Origin: Dipteris shenzhenensis
Lineage: Eukaryota; Polypodiophyta; Polypodiopsida; Gleicheniales
Assembly: GCA_047967505.1 (NCBI GenBank)
Contig: CM106539.1
Strand: one strand, 5' to 3'
DNA: 64,000 nucleotides
The notes under the pieces are model-generated. The model ran no database searches, was not told the origin of the DNA, and saw only the letters and a list, made by a program, of their open reading frames with translations. Numbering within the stretch: position 1 is the first letter of the stretch; each line of letters starts with the position of its first letter. The translations under genes and the position numbers were made by a program. Below are positions 1 through 11,935 of the stretch, piece after piece.

Positions 1-136
1 AATTTCAATGCAGAGATGCAGGGTGTGGAGGGGCAAATGAGCAATGACACACCTTAATTTCAGGATTTTGAGAGATTAGGAAGGGCAAAAACAGCAAGAA
101 AGAAGAAGATCAAGTTGAGGAGCAGTGCAGAGTCAC

Positions 137-795
137 CTAGAAAAGATTTGTAAGTGTCTCGATTGAAGCAGTCTTGTCAAAGCCAACCTCATATGAACGG
201 ATGACGAATGTCCTATAAACAAATTTGTTCTCCACAAACCTTCGCCTTTCCAACGCATCCAGTGGAATCTGATGCTTCTCCTTCTTCACTTCTTCCTTCT
301 GCAGCTTGCCCAATAGAGCTGCATCGATTACTGCCACTGCAGCATCTAGATGAGTTCCCGTCTCGGAAGAAACTGGCAACACTAAGGCCTCCTTCGACAT
401 CATCGTAGCAGCAACATCACTTATCGTGATTTCCAATTTGCCATCTAACAGCTTAGATCCTGCCTCCACCTTGCTCTGGTTCGGCCTTCTTCCTTCTGCA
501 GCTTGCCCAATAGAGCTACATCGATTGCTGCCACTGCAGCATCTAGATGGCTTCCCGTGTCGGAAGAAACTGGCAACACTAAGGCCTCCTTCGACATCGT
601 CCCAGTAGCAACAACACATATCGTGCTTTCCAATTTGCCATCCAACAACTTAGATCCTGCCTCCACCTTGCTCTGGTTCGGCCTCGCAACTGCCTTGATG
701 CAATGTACCCTCCTCCCCACTACTGCCGCTTCTGTTGCTGGAAAGAAGAAGTCCCCGCTTCTCGGCCCATGAGCCGGCTTGGCCGAATTGTGCAT
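137..795 (-). pseudogene. Unidentified gene fragment with internal duplication
   Basis: On the minus strand two overlapping frames carry the same peptide theme twice (SKEALVLPVSS, then HLDAAVA, then ALLGKLQKEE), once within 445-795 and once within 137-619. The lower-coordinate copy continues into a charged, protein-like C-terminal stretch containing RRFVENKFVYRTFVIRSYEV. The duplication unit is 197 bp, not a multiple of three, so the two copies lie in different frames and cannot form one clean protein. Amino-acid use looks like a real soluble protein, but I do not recognise the family. Most likely a captured or decayed gene fragment whose internal duplication broke the frame. Confidence 0.4.
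290..683. repeat. 197-bp tandem duplication, two copies
   Basis: The block starting GCAGCTTGCCCAATAGAGCT at 301 recurs at 498. The block ending TGGTTCGGCC at 486 recurs ending at 683. Both offsets are exactly 197 bp. Copies differ by scattered substitutions only. Confidence 0.92.
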
Positions 796-1944
796 CTGCC
801 CACATTGGCATGTGGCTTAGCGCAGAGAGACATCATGGTGGTTGCAGCTTCCATGGTGGCCTAAAATGTCAAGGAGCTTCTATAAGAGAAGGGCACACTA
901 AGCAGACAAGACCTCAAAGCAACAGAGCAAGATGTACACCTCATTTGCAGAGATGTGGAAGTCAGAGCAGGGGAAAGGAAAACTCGTTGTGAGGTGGGAA
1001 AATCCAAAATTTGATTTTCGGAAACCCCAAAACGTGTATTATGATAAATGGTATGCTTTATGTTTTGCATTTTTGGGCATTTTGGTTGGATTGACTTTTT
1101 TTTCAAGCTTTGGATGACCTTGGCATTAGCTTTCTAGAAAGAAACGTGGTTTTGAAAATGATAGAAAAATACATTTAGCAATTTTAGATTCAACAAGTCA
1201 ATGATGTCCACTTCCAAAAATTAATGTAAATAATGAAGCAATGAAGTTCATACAATAACTAAGACTATTTAGGCCTTTTAGTACACCTCAAGCAACAATG
1301 TATAGAAACTATCATCCTTAAAAGACAAAAGGCCCCACACATACAAGAAATTTGGATATTTTAGAACTACTCTGAGAAGAATATCGTAGTAGTCTTAGCG
1401 AGGCTTCATGGAAACTAAATAGTTTCTATCCTCAAATTTAGCACTACCAACCTTTCCTTCAATCGACACAAGGATCAAAGAAACATGAAGCCAAAGTTGC
1501 AGTGGCAATACAGACAAACTATTACGACACTCTTCCATTAAAAAAATGCTTGCATTTGAAACAAGGAGCCTTATGACCCTTCACATAAACTTTGAGAGAA
1601 AAACTAAAAATATTTCCATATCTAGGACTGGGATTCCCAACTAGGAGAATTAACAATTGATAAGTATTAAATGAGATCAACTAGAGGCATTATACAAACT
1701 TTTGAGTTTAGCATCCAAAGGGTAAAGAAAGGAATCTAAAGTCAAAAGGGTAAGGGCAATTTCTAAAGTCCATCTCCAAGAGGCAAGCCTCCTATTTTGA
1801 TTTAACAGAATATAGATCTTCTTTGAAATGGAAAATGTGTCCCTGATGGGACTGACCATGGCCTACCTTGGGACATATATGATCCACTTAGATGAAACCT
1901 ATGCCTCCAACGCATTTACCTCAGTCCAAAAAAGGTCTCATTTT
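796..1944. other. No gene recognised
   Basis: Only short random frames. The sequence is AT-rich and I see no domain, RNA gene or repeat boundary that I can support. Confidence 0.5.
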
Positions 1945-2490
1945 AAGGTAACTAGACATACATGCTAGGGGTCAGTAGCAAAAAAGATGGAGATGGGATA
2001 TTCAATGTAAAGAAAAATGGCATTGAATGTACTTGTTAGTAAGCTTATCAATAAACATCTATTACAAAGTAGCGGCAATAGGTTAGAGACTAGCCTAAAG
2101 AAAGAATCATAGGAGGCATGCCCATGTATCTAGGTAACTTAGCAAGAAACCAAAATGAAATCTTTGCTCCTATGCTAGCGGTCAATAGTAGAAAAGGTTG
2201 GGACAAGATATTCAATGTAAAGAAAACTAGCATTGAATGTACTTGTTAGAAATCTTATCATTAAACATCCATAACAAACTAGCAACAATAGGCATGCCCA
2301 TGCATCTACGTAGCTTAGCAAGAACCCAAAATAAAATATATACCAATATGATAGGGGTCAATAGTAGAAAACATTTGAGACAACATATTCAATGTGAAGA
2401 AAACTAGCATTGAATGTACTTGTTAGGAAGCTTGTCACTAGACATCTATAACAAACTAGTGGCAATAAGTTAGAGACTTGCTATAGGATG
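1945..2490. repeat. Three-copy diverged tandem repeat
   Basis: The phrase CATTGAATGTACTTGTTAG recurs at about 2021, 2231 and 2408, each preceded by a GGTCAATAGTAG-like stretch and followed by related sequence. Spacing is about 210 and 177 bp because a GGCATGCCCATG segment is present only between some copies. No coding potential seen. Confidence 0.8.
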
Positions 2491-3398
2491 CCATATTTAT
2501 TACCTATTATTAGGGTATTCTATGGACAACCATTTTTTTAATACAACCTCTAGGTTTTCATTCTTAAGGATTCCAGTAATTACAAGATGCCATTTTTGCC
2601 ATAACTTTGGTCCCTTGCACAAAGATTTTAAAAATTTTAAGAGAGCAACCGGATGTGACACCAGGGAACAAGAATGCTCATATTCACATGTAGATGCTAT
2701 GTATATGAAGGCAAAATGTGCAACAAACACTGACATCCGTATACCCCACCGTCGAATCAGCACCAAAATTTGCACGGGTCTTAAAACAAGTGGTTTTAAT
2801 GTCCTTGCAAAGGGTCATTTGCATTTGGTACTGTTTGTGCTCCAACGAAGGCAGTTTGGCCCATTCCACATGTGGATCATACGTATGTCAAGGAAAAATA
2901 CACATCAGACAAGGACATCCATATGTCCCACCATCGGATTGGCCCTACACTCTACACAAGTCTTAAAACTAATTATTTTTTATGTCTTTGAAAAGTCTCG
3001 CATGTATCGAATGCCGAATGTGCCATCGGGGAACAAGAATTCCCATATTCGCATGTGGATGCTATGTATGTGAAGGAAACATGCGCAACGGACATTGGAA
3101 TCCATATATCCCACTGTCGGATCAGAACCAAACTTTGCAAGGGTCTTCAAACAAGCTTTTTTAATGTCCTTGCAAAGTGTAAGGTGCATCAGATGCCGCA
3201 GGTGCCACCCGGGGGCAAGAATGCCCATATTTGCATGTGGATGATATGTATGTGAAGGAAAACTATGCAATGGACATCCGCATCCGTATATACCACTGTT
3301 GGATCAGCACCAAACTTTGCAAGGGGTCTTAAAACAAGTGGTTGTAATGTTGTTGTAAAGTGTAAGGTGCATCAGATGCCAGATGTGACACCGGTGAA

Positions 3399-5600
3399 CA
3401 AGAATGCCCATATTTCCAAAGGTCTTACAACAATTGGTTTTAATGTCCTTGCAAAGTATTAGGTGTATCGGATGCCGTATGTGCCACTGGGGAACAAGAA
3501 TGCACATATTCGCATGTGGATGCTATGCGATATGAAGGAAAAATGCACAACAGACATCGACATCCATATATCCCATCGTCAGATCAGCATCAAACTTTGC
3601 AAGGGTCTTAAAAGAAGTGGTTGTAATGTCCTTGTAAAGTGTAAGGTGCATCGGATGCCATATGTGACATCGGGGAACAAGAATGCCCATATTTGCATGT
3701 GGATACTATGTATGTGAAGGAAAAATGCACAACAAACATCCGCGTCCGTATATCCCACCGTCGGGATCAGCACCAAACTTTGCAAGGGTCTGAAAACAAG
3801 TTGTTTTAATGTCCTTGCAAAGTATTAGGTGGATTTGATGCCGTATGTGCCACCGGGGAACAAGAATGCCCATATTCGCACATGGATGCTACACAATATG
3901 AAGGAAAAATGCACAACGGACACCAACATCCATATATCCCACCGTCAAATCAGCACCAAACTTTGCAAGCATCTTAAAACAAGTTTTTTTAGTATCCTTT
4001 CAAAGTGTAAGGTGCATCAGATTGCAGATGTGACATCGGGGAGCAAGAATGCCCATATTTGCATGTGGATGCTATGCATATGAAGGAAACATGCGAACCG
4101 GACACCGACATCTGTATATCCCACCGTCGGATCAACTTCAAAATTTTCAAGGGTCTTAAAACAAGTTGTCTTAATTTCCTTGCAAAGCGTAAGGTCTATC
4201 GGATGTCGGATGTGACACCGGGGAACAAGAATGCCGATATTTGAATATGGATACTATATATGTGAAGGAAAAATGCACAATGGATATCTGCATCTGTATA
4301 TCCCACCGTTGGATCAGATTCAAAATTCACAAGGGTCTTAAAAATTTTGGTTTTAATGTCCCTGCAAAGTATCAGGTGGATCGGATGCCATATGTGCCAT
4401 CGAGAAACAAGAATGCACATATTCACATGTGGATGCTACGTGATATGAAGGAAAAATGCACAACAGACATCGACATCCGTATATCTCACCGTTAGTACCA
4501 AACTTTGCAAGGGTCTTAAAACAAGTGGTTTAATGTCCTTGTAGAGTACAAGGTGCATCGGATGCCGGATGTGACACCGGGGAACAAGAATGCCCATATT
4601 TGCATGTGGATGCTATGTATGTGAAGGAAAAATGCACAATGGACATCTGCATCCGTATATCCCACCGTCGGATCAGCACCAAAATTTGCACGGGTCTTTA
4701 AACAAGTTTTGTTAATGTCCTTGAAAAGTATCAGGTGGTCGGATGCCATATGTGCCACCGAGGAACAAGAATGCCTATATTCGCACGTGGATGCTACACG
4801 ATATGAAGGAAAAATGCACAACGAACACTAGCATCCATATATCCCATCGTCGGGTCAGCACCAAACTTTTCAAGTGTCTTAAAACAAGTTTTTTTATTGT
4901 CCTTGCAAAGTGTAAGGTGCATATGATGCCTGATGTGACATTAGGGAGCAAGAATGCCCATATTTGCATGTGGATGCTATGTATATGAAGGAAACATGCG
5001 CAACAGACACCGACATCTGTATACCACCCCGTCAGATCAGCACCAAACTTTGTAAGGGTCTTAAAACAAGTTGTTTTAAAGTTTTTGGAAAGTCTAAGGT
5101 GCATTGGATGCCGGATGTGACACTGGGGAACAAGAATGCCCATATTTACATGTGGATGCTACAGTAATGCATGTAAAGGAAAAATGCACGATGGACATCC
5201 ACATCCATATATCCCACTGTCATATCAACACCAGACGTTGCAAGGGTCTTAAAACAATTGGTCTTAATGTCCTTGAAAAGTATCAGGTGGATTGGATGTT
5301 GTCTGTGCTGAACAAGAATGCACATATTCGCACGTGGATGCTATGCAATATGAAGGAAAATTGTGCAACGGACACCGACATCTGTATATCCCACTGTCGG
5401 ATCAGCATCAAACTTTGCAAGGGTCTTAAAACAAGTTGTTTTAATGTCCTTGCAAAGTGCAAGGTGCATCGGATGCCGGATGTGATACCGGGGAACAAGA
5501 ATGCTCATATTCTCATGTGGATGCTATGTATAACGGACACCGACATCCGTATATCCCACCATCGAATCGGCACCAAACTTTGCACGGGTCTTAAAACAAA
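3399..5600. repeat. Higher-order repeat, five monomers per ~905 bp
   Basis: Within the satellite, monomers fall into sub-types that repeat in order. Type-specific variants (GATATGAAGG against TATGTGAAGG, GAGCAAGAAT against GAACAAGAAT, AAACATGCG against AAAATGCAC) return every five monomers. Anchors pair as 3495/4408/5313, 3678/4585/5496, 3861/4766, 4044/4949 and 4226/5131, with offsets of 905-913 bp. The monomer at 3399 is the same sub-type as 4226 and 5131 but has lost about 86 bp. This arrangement is typical of locally homogenised, often centromeric or heterochromatic, arrays. Confidence 0.8.
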
Positions 5601-5639
5601 TGGTTTTAATGTCCTTGCAAAGGTTCATTTGTTCATTTG

Positions 5640-8258
5640 CATCTAGTACTGTTTGTGCTCCAAGGAAGGTAGTTTGCCCCTTTCCACATGTGGATCATAC
5701 GTATGTCAAGGAAAACCACACATCCGACAAGGTCATCCATGTGTCCCACCATTGGATTGGCCCTACACTCTGTACAAGTCTTAAACTAATTGTTTTTTAT
5801 GTGGTTGCAAAGTCTCAAATGCATCGGATGCCGGATGTGCCACCGGGGAAAAAGAATGCCCATACTTGCATGTGGATGTTGCGTATGTGAAGGAAAAATG
5901 TGCAACGAACACTAGCATCTGTACATCCCACCATCAGATCAGCACCAAACTTTGCAAGCCTCTTAAAACAAGTGGTTTTAATGCCCTTGCAAAGGATTAG
6001 CTGTATGAGGGTTTAGGGCTTAGTTTTTAGGGTTTAGGATTACGATTTAGGATTTAGGGTTTAAGGTTTAGGATTTAAGGTTTAGGGTTTAGGGTTTAGC
6101 ATTTCGGGTTTAGGGTTTAGTGTTTAGGGTTTAGGGTTTAGGATTTATGGTTTATGGTTTAGGATTTAGGAATTAGGGTTTAGGGTTTAGGGTTAGGGTT
6201 TAAAGTTTAGGGTTTAGGGTTTAGGATTTAGGGTTCAACATTTAGGCTTTAGGGTTTAGCATTTAGGGTTTAGGGTTTAATGTTTAGGGTTTAGGGATTA
6301 AGGTTTAAGAGGGTTTAGGGTTTAGCTTTTAGGGGTTAGGGTTTAGGGTTTAGTGTTTAGCGTTTAGAGTTTAGGGTTAGGGTTTAGGGTTTGAGAGTTA
6401 GGGTTTAGGGTTTAGGGTTTAGAGTTGAGGATTTAGCGATTAGGGGTTTAGGGTTTAGGATTTAGGATTTCGGATTTAGGGTTTAGGGTTTAGGATTTGG
6501 GGTTTAGGTTTTAGGGTTTAGGTGGCAGTTTTTCCCCGTCCACATGCATATCATATGTATGCCAAGGAAATATATGCATCGGGCAAGGATATGTCCCACC
6601 ATTTGATCGGCACTAAAATTTGCACAAATGCTCTTTATGTGCTTGCAAACTCTCACGTGCATCGGATGCTGGATTTGCCACATTGAATCAAGAATGCCCA
6701 GATTCACATGTGGATGCTAGGTGATATGAAGGGAAAATGCGCAACGGACACTGACATTCGTATATCCTACTCTTGTATAGGTACGAGTCTTAAAGGAAGT
6801 GGTTTTAATATCCTTGCAAAGGGTTAGGGGCATCTGATACTATTTGTGCTCTAGGGAAGGAAGTTTGCCCCATTCCATATGCGATCATATGTATGTCAAG
6901 GAAAAATACAAATTGGACAAGGACATCCACATGTCCCACCTTCATATTGGCCCTAAGATTTGCACAAAGTCTTATACTAATTGGTTTTGATGTCCTTGCA
7001 AAGTCGCAGGTGCATCGGATGTCAGATGTACAGGTAGCAAATAGGAATGCCCTTGTTTCCATGTAGATGCTACGTATGTGAAGGAAAAATGTGCAATGGA
7101 TACTGACATCCATTTATCCCCCAACCAGATCGACACCAACCTCTGCACAGATCTTAAAATAGGTGGTTTTAATTTCCATGGAAAGGGTCAGGTGCATTTG
7201 GTGCTGTATGCACTACCTCAAAGGCAGTTTGTCCCCATCCACATGTGGATCATTTGTATGTCATGGAAAAATAGACATCAGACAAGGACATCCAGATGTC
7301 CCACCATCGAATCACCACCAAAATTTCCACAAGTGTTAGAGTAATTGGTTTTGATTCCCTTGCAAAGTCTCAAGTCAATTGGATGCTAAATGTGCCATTG
7401 GGAAACAAGAATGCCCATACTCACATGTGGATGCTACGTATGTGAAGGAAAAATGCACAACAGACACTGGCATCTATATATCCCATCATTGAATCAACAC
7501 CAAAATTGGTAATCATCTTAAAGAAAGTGGTTTCAATGTCCTTACAGAGGGTCATGTGCGTGTGGTTATGTATGTGCTTTCGGAAAGGTAGTTTGTTCCC
7601 ATCTAGATGTGTATTTTTCCTTGATATACGTATGATCCACTTGGGACGACATCCATATATCCTAATATCGGATTGGATTGGAACCAAACTTTACAGGCAT
7701 CTTAAAACAAGTGTTATAGTGTCCTTGAAAAGTATCAGGCACATCTAGTATTGTATGTGATGTTGGGGAGATAGTTTGTTCCAATCCAAATGTGGACCAT
7801 ACGTATGTCAAGGAAAAATACACATCGGCCAAGGACATCCATATGTCCCACCATCAGATCAGCACTAAAATTTTTAGAAGTCTTAAAGTGATTAGTTTTA
7901 ATTTCCTTGCAAAGTTTTAGGTAAGTCAAATGCCGGATGTGCCATCAGGAAACAAAAATGTCCATATTCACATGCATGGATGCTATGTATGTGAAGGAAA
8001 AATGTCTCACCATTGGATTGTCGCCAAGATTTGCACAACTATTAAAATAATTGGTTTTGATATCCTTGCAAAGTCCTGGGTGCATTGGATTCTAGATGTG
8101 CCAATGGGATGTAAGAATTCCCAGATTCGCATGTGGATGCTACGTATGCGAAGAAAAAATGTGCATCTCACACCAACATCCTTATATCCTAATGTAGGAT
8201 TTGCACCAAACTTTAAATAAGTCTTAAAACAAGTGGTTTTGATGTCCTTGCACGCATC
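5640..8258. repeat. Diverged satellite flank, two alternating monomer types
   Basis: Here one monomer type carries GCAGTTTG-CCCC-ATCCACATGTGGATCATACGTATGTCAAGG-like sequence (about 5640, 6530, 6840, 7200, 7560, 7745). It mostly alternates with a type carrying AACAAGAATGCCCA (5851, about 6690, 7050, 7405, 7960), giving a dimer of roughly 360 bp. The same pair occurs once on the left side at 2820-3060. Divergence is higher than in the central array, as expected at an array edge. Confidence 0.75.
6008..6526 (+). repeat. Degenerate TTTAGGG telomere-type array
   Basis: About 520 bp consists of TTTAGGG units with frequent single-base variants (GTTTAGGA, TTTAGTG, TTTAGCG). G-rich strand is plus. 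It lies inside one satellite monomer: the left flank ends in CCTTGCAAAGGATTAG and the right resumes at GGCAGTTTTTCCCC, with roughly 35 bp of the monomer missing. It is an interstitial telomeric repeat, not a chromosome end, because satellite continues on both sides. Confidence 0.95.
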
Positions 8259-8478
8259 AGAGCTCCACGTGCATTAGCGGACGCCAAATATTTTAGGCTT
8301 ATGCATAGAATATCCCTAGTCAATTACTTACATTAGATTACTCATTCATTATTAAATTATAAAAATTATTTATCATATGTTTCTAATATGTTTCTAATTC
8401 ATTTTGAGTTATAGTTTTATCATAGAAATTTTGACATAAGTGAACCTTACATTTAAACAATCAAATCACCATTGTGCA

Positions 8479-8725
8479 CTCAGGGGGGTCACTATGTATA
8501 AACCCTCTATATCACGTGCGTTCAAGGCCTATATTTAAAATCCCTTATCTGTAAATTTTTTCATTAATAAAATGTACCCCTTTTCTATACAAATCTGTAA
8601 ATTTTTTCCAAAACTATTTTAAATAGTCCCTTATGTATATTTATTTCTGTAAATTTTAGAAATAAAAAATATCCTTCTATTGAACTCACGTGATAGGGTT
8701 ACATATGATGAGTGACCCCCCCGAG
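8479..8725 (+). mobile_element. 247-bp hAT-type MITE, copy 1
   Basis: The element begins CTCAGGGGGGTCACT and ends AGTGACCCCCCCGAG, a 15-bp terminal inverted repeat with one mismatch; further inside, matching CACGTG-GTTCAA motifs extend the inverted symmetry. The 8-bp string ATTGTGCA flanks it at 8471-8478 and 8726-8733, a perfect target-site duplication of the length made by hAT transposases. The AT-rich interior has no coding frame. The copy at 24828-25074 reads as the same sequence in opposite orientation. Confidence 0.93.
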
Positions 8726-8733
8726 ATTGTGCA

Positions 8734-9394
8734 TCATGCATTTTGTAGCTTATGAATTTATTCACCCTTTATTATTATTATTTTTCTTAATTTTTACTTT
8801 TATCTTAGAAAACATGATAATATAATTGAGAATTTTGTTTGAATGTTAATTTCATTGTATTCTTAATTGACATTTTCATTTAAATATTAAATTACATTGC
8901 GCGCTATATTTTTATCATTACACATTATATTTTATTTTTATCATTATACATTTGGCAATTCGAGTATTGTCCTTAGAATTAAATCGATTTCATTTTAGAT
9001 TGTTTAAATGTTTATTAGATGTATATAATAAATTAAATAGCATTTAAAAGATATAATCAAGATAATAATCCTATAATTTGAATATAGGCTTCTTATGTAC
9101 ATTGTAAAATATTCTGGTTCAAAAAAAAATTATGATCATTTTTAAAATTAAAAAAGCTTTTCAACATTTAGAATACAATGTTTTTGCTTATTTCTTAGAT
9201 AATAAACAACTCATTTCCTCTAGTAGACTAAAACAACTATAATATTAATGACTTATTATCCCATGCATGGCGGAAGATACATTCTTGGATGCTAATTTCC
9301 TAGATAAAGACTAATATATATAGAATTCAATTCAAATTTGTTTTTTAATGCACTATGTCATCTAATCAATCTCTTACATAAAGGAACTTTTCCT
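8734..9394. other. AT-rich, no feature recognised
   Basis: Strongly AT-rich sequence with no frame, repeat or RNA gene I can support. Confidence 0.5.
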
Positions 9395-9765
9395 TGTATA
9401 TATATAGGAATAATGTAACACACTCTTTTAATTTCCTGGGTGACCACCCCTTTTCCTAGATAGAGTTAAATATCTTAACTAGAGAATGAGATTTCCTATA
9501 TAGGAATGCAACACACACATCTTATTTCCTAGGTGAAAACCTCTTTTTCCTAGATAGAAGTATCGATTTCCTATATAGAAATGTAACACACTCATCTAAT
9601 TTCCTAGATGACATCTTTTCCTAGATAGAGGTATGCATTTTATCTTTTTCCTAGATAGAGGTATCGATTTCCTATAAAGAAATGTAACACACTCATCCAC
9701 TTTCCTAGATGACAACCTCTTTTCCTAGATAGAGGTATCCATTTTATCTAGGGAGGGATTTTCCT
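9395..9765. repeat. Short tandem repeat, ~75-110 bp units
   Basis: Four diverged units each contain ATGTAACACACTCAT (or close), then TTTCCTAG-TGA, then TTTTCCTAGATAGAGGTATC. Units start near 9405, 9500, 9575 and 9680. Confidence 0.8.
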
Positions 9766-9849
9766 AGATATACATACCAAAATGCCTAGTTATATCTAGG
9801 AAATTTCCTCCTTTTTCCTAGTTTGTGAGGTTTTCCCTATATGGTGAAC

Positions 9850-11240
9850 AGCTAGAAGTTCCTTGTGAATATGGTGGTGTTGGATCAAGCTGGCCTCCAT
9901 GGGCCAGATGGTCTAGCGGAAGGTATCGAGCATGACCTTCATAAACCATTTTCCTCATATGTTTGGAGTATCATGCAAGTGTAATCAAACCCTTCCCACA
10001 AATAAGACAAGCATGGTATTCACTTATTGCAAGTCCTACATGAATCTTGAATGTGCCAGTACAAGACATGCGCTAGAAAGAGAGTCATAAAAGTATCATT
10101 TTACATGTAAAGACACAACCACGTACCTGCACACTCTCCATATCCTGGGTAGTCATGCATGGTCCACATCAAGATTCCCCTGACCAAAACGTCATTGGTA
10201 TGTCTAGGAGTTTTGGAAATATCAAAGACATGTATGCTTCTCCATAAGATCTATAACTAGTATATCAAAGGTGCCATGTACACGTCTATATTTTTGGCCT
10301 TGTACTTCCTTGGCACAAGCAGTGCAAGTATGAGGTGTCCCTTCTTTATTGTTAGCCATGGTGGGATATTGTAATTCACCAAGACTATAGGCCATGTCGA
10401 CCAAGATGTCGAGCGTAACCCAAAAGGGTTCACGCCATCCATGGTGAGCCCAAGATGTAAGTTGTGTGGCTCCCTCTCACAAAGTCCGACAACTAATGGT
10501 CTATGTGCTTTCAAGTAGCACAATTTGCAGGAATCCTCAATGTGTCATTAGTGGACCGATGTGTAGCAGGCCAAGTCATCAACTCCACTATGGATTTGCA
10601 TCGGAACATGTGTTGTATTCTAGCAATGATGGAAAAGTGTCTCAAGACCTTTACTGGAATCTACTTACCCTGCAAGTCATCTCTATATCGTTGTTCCCCA
10701 CACTCCAGACAACTAGCCAAATCTCCATGCTCATGATAAAAGAGAATACAATCATTATGACAAGCAATGATGGTATCATAATCCATACCCACCGTTGTTA
10801 GCATCTTCTTCGCTTCATCTCTTGATGTGGGCATGGTATTTGGTGCAAGCAACATCTTCTGGAGCAACCTATCACAATTTAAACATACATAGGCTTTGAA
10901 TAATGAGAAACTATGATGATTCTCAAAACAAACAATGTCCAAATTATGAGATAAACTAATCCAAGGGCTAACCTCATTAAGGCCGAGACACTTGTATCGG
11001 ACCACCCATACTTTGCTTGCAGATTCAAGATTGAGAGACAAGCCCATAGTTTTGACATCCCAGCATCCTCGTACAATCGTGTTGATTTTGCAACGCTCGC
11101 ATATTGGCCTCAAACTTGGACATCATGTGTACATGTGATGTAGTGCCCCTAAAAATAGAATCCATCATGTCCACCATACCCTCGTCATCATTTGGCACAT
11201 TTGAGAGACTATCCTCCTACTCAAAGTCTGAAGGTATACA
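9850..11240 (-). pseudogene. CACTA (En/Spm) TNP2 transposase pseudogene
   Basis: Reading the minus strand from 11240, conserved TNP2 segments appear in family order: EAKKMLTTVGMDYDTIIACHND with LECGEQRYRDD (about 10670-10830), a VLRHFSIIARIQHMF-like block (10590-10650), LTMDGVNPFGLRSTSWSTWP followed by ILVNYNIPPW-like residues (10370-10470), and ILMWTMHDYPGYGE (about 10140-10190). A further block with HACLICG and GHARYLPLDH follows at about 9880-10050, apparently after an intron. Intact TNP2 excises and inserts CACTA elements. This copy has in-frame stops (for example after DLQGK near 10660) and frame changes. I could not find the CACTA termini. Confidence 0.85.
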
Positions 11241-11249
11241 CACACCCTT

Positions 11250-11935
11250 GCGACCCTCCTCATCTTGTCTCAAGGTTTCGTGTAAATATAAGATCTTGTC
11301 TCAAGGTTTCATGTAAAGTATGCATGCAATTTTTCTTTTGCTCCTTAGTCGTATTTGGTTATTTTTTTTCAAATAGATTCTAAATGGAACACCCACGCCC
11401 TCACCCACGGTTGTCTTCCCAAAACCACAACCCGGTTCCCCACGTTGCAGTGATTTGGGAAATCCAAACTTTGATATCACATGTAGCAGAGAAGATTGCA
11501 CACGATATAGGTTGGGTGAAGTATAACGCCAAAGTGCATGCGCTTGGGTGGGTTCATGAACGAAGGTGCATGGAGCAGCAATGACGATTGAGGCAATCAC
11601 AAAACAACTTATGGTATCTCCATAAGTTTTAGAGAGACCCCCACGAATGCTGGACCTACAGAGATAACAATAGTATTTTTTGAGATATTTTTTATATATG
11701 AAAACATTCTTGGATTCCACTTGTCTTAAGTAAATATTTGTCCTTTCATAATTGTCTTTTCTTAATAGTCTTAAGTAAATAATTATCCTTTCATAGTTGT
11801 CCTTTCTGCGTTGATGTCTTTTCATAATTATCTTAAAGTAATTAATTTTCTTTTCATAGTTTTATTAAATTGAATTTGAGTTTGAAGTAATAAATTATCT
11901 TTTAAGTAAATTGTCTTTCCACTTCTTACCCGCTC
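11250..11935. other. No gene recognised
   Basis: Contains short frames and a small duplication (GATCTTGTCTCAAGGTTTC-like strings around 11265-11312). Nothing assignable. Confidence 0.4.

Larger units (their letters stand above)
2540..8258. repeat. 182-183-bp satellite array
   Basis: A monomer of 182-183 bp is repeated across about 5.7 kb. Anchors of the form CAAGAATGCCCATATT occur at 3034, 3216, 3399, 3495, 3678, 3861, 4044, 4226, 4408, 4585, 4766, 4949, 5131, 5313 and 5496. Each monomer contains GGATGCCGGATGTG, a GCATGTGGATGCTA block, a CCACCGTCGGATCAGCACC block and a TTTAATGTCCTTGCAAAG block. Short frames arise on both strands in every phase, but the period is not consistently divisible by three, so this is a non-coding satellite. 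The flanks (2540-3030 and 5640-8258) use more diverged monomer types. Confidence 0.95.

Noticed and set aside
2500-8220. Dozens of 60-183-codon frames on both strands containing phrases such as NKNAHICMWML
   Set aside because: They recur with the satellite period in all phases and lack codon-level constraint; they are by-products of a 182-183-bp non-coding repeat.
2540-8258. CRISPR-like regularly spaced repeats
   Set aside because: The whole monomer is repeated with no unique spacers, and the context is a plant satellite.
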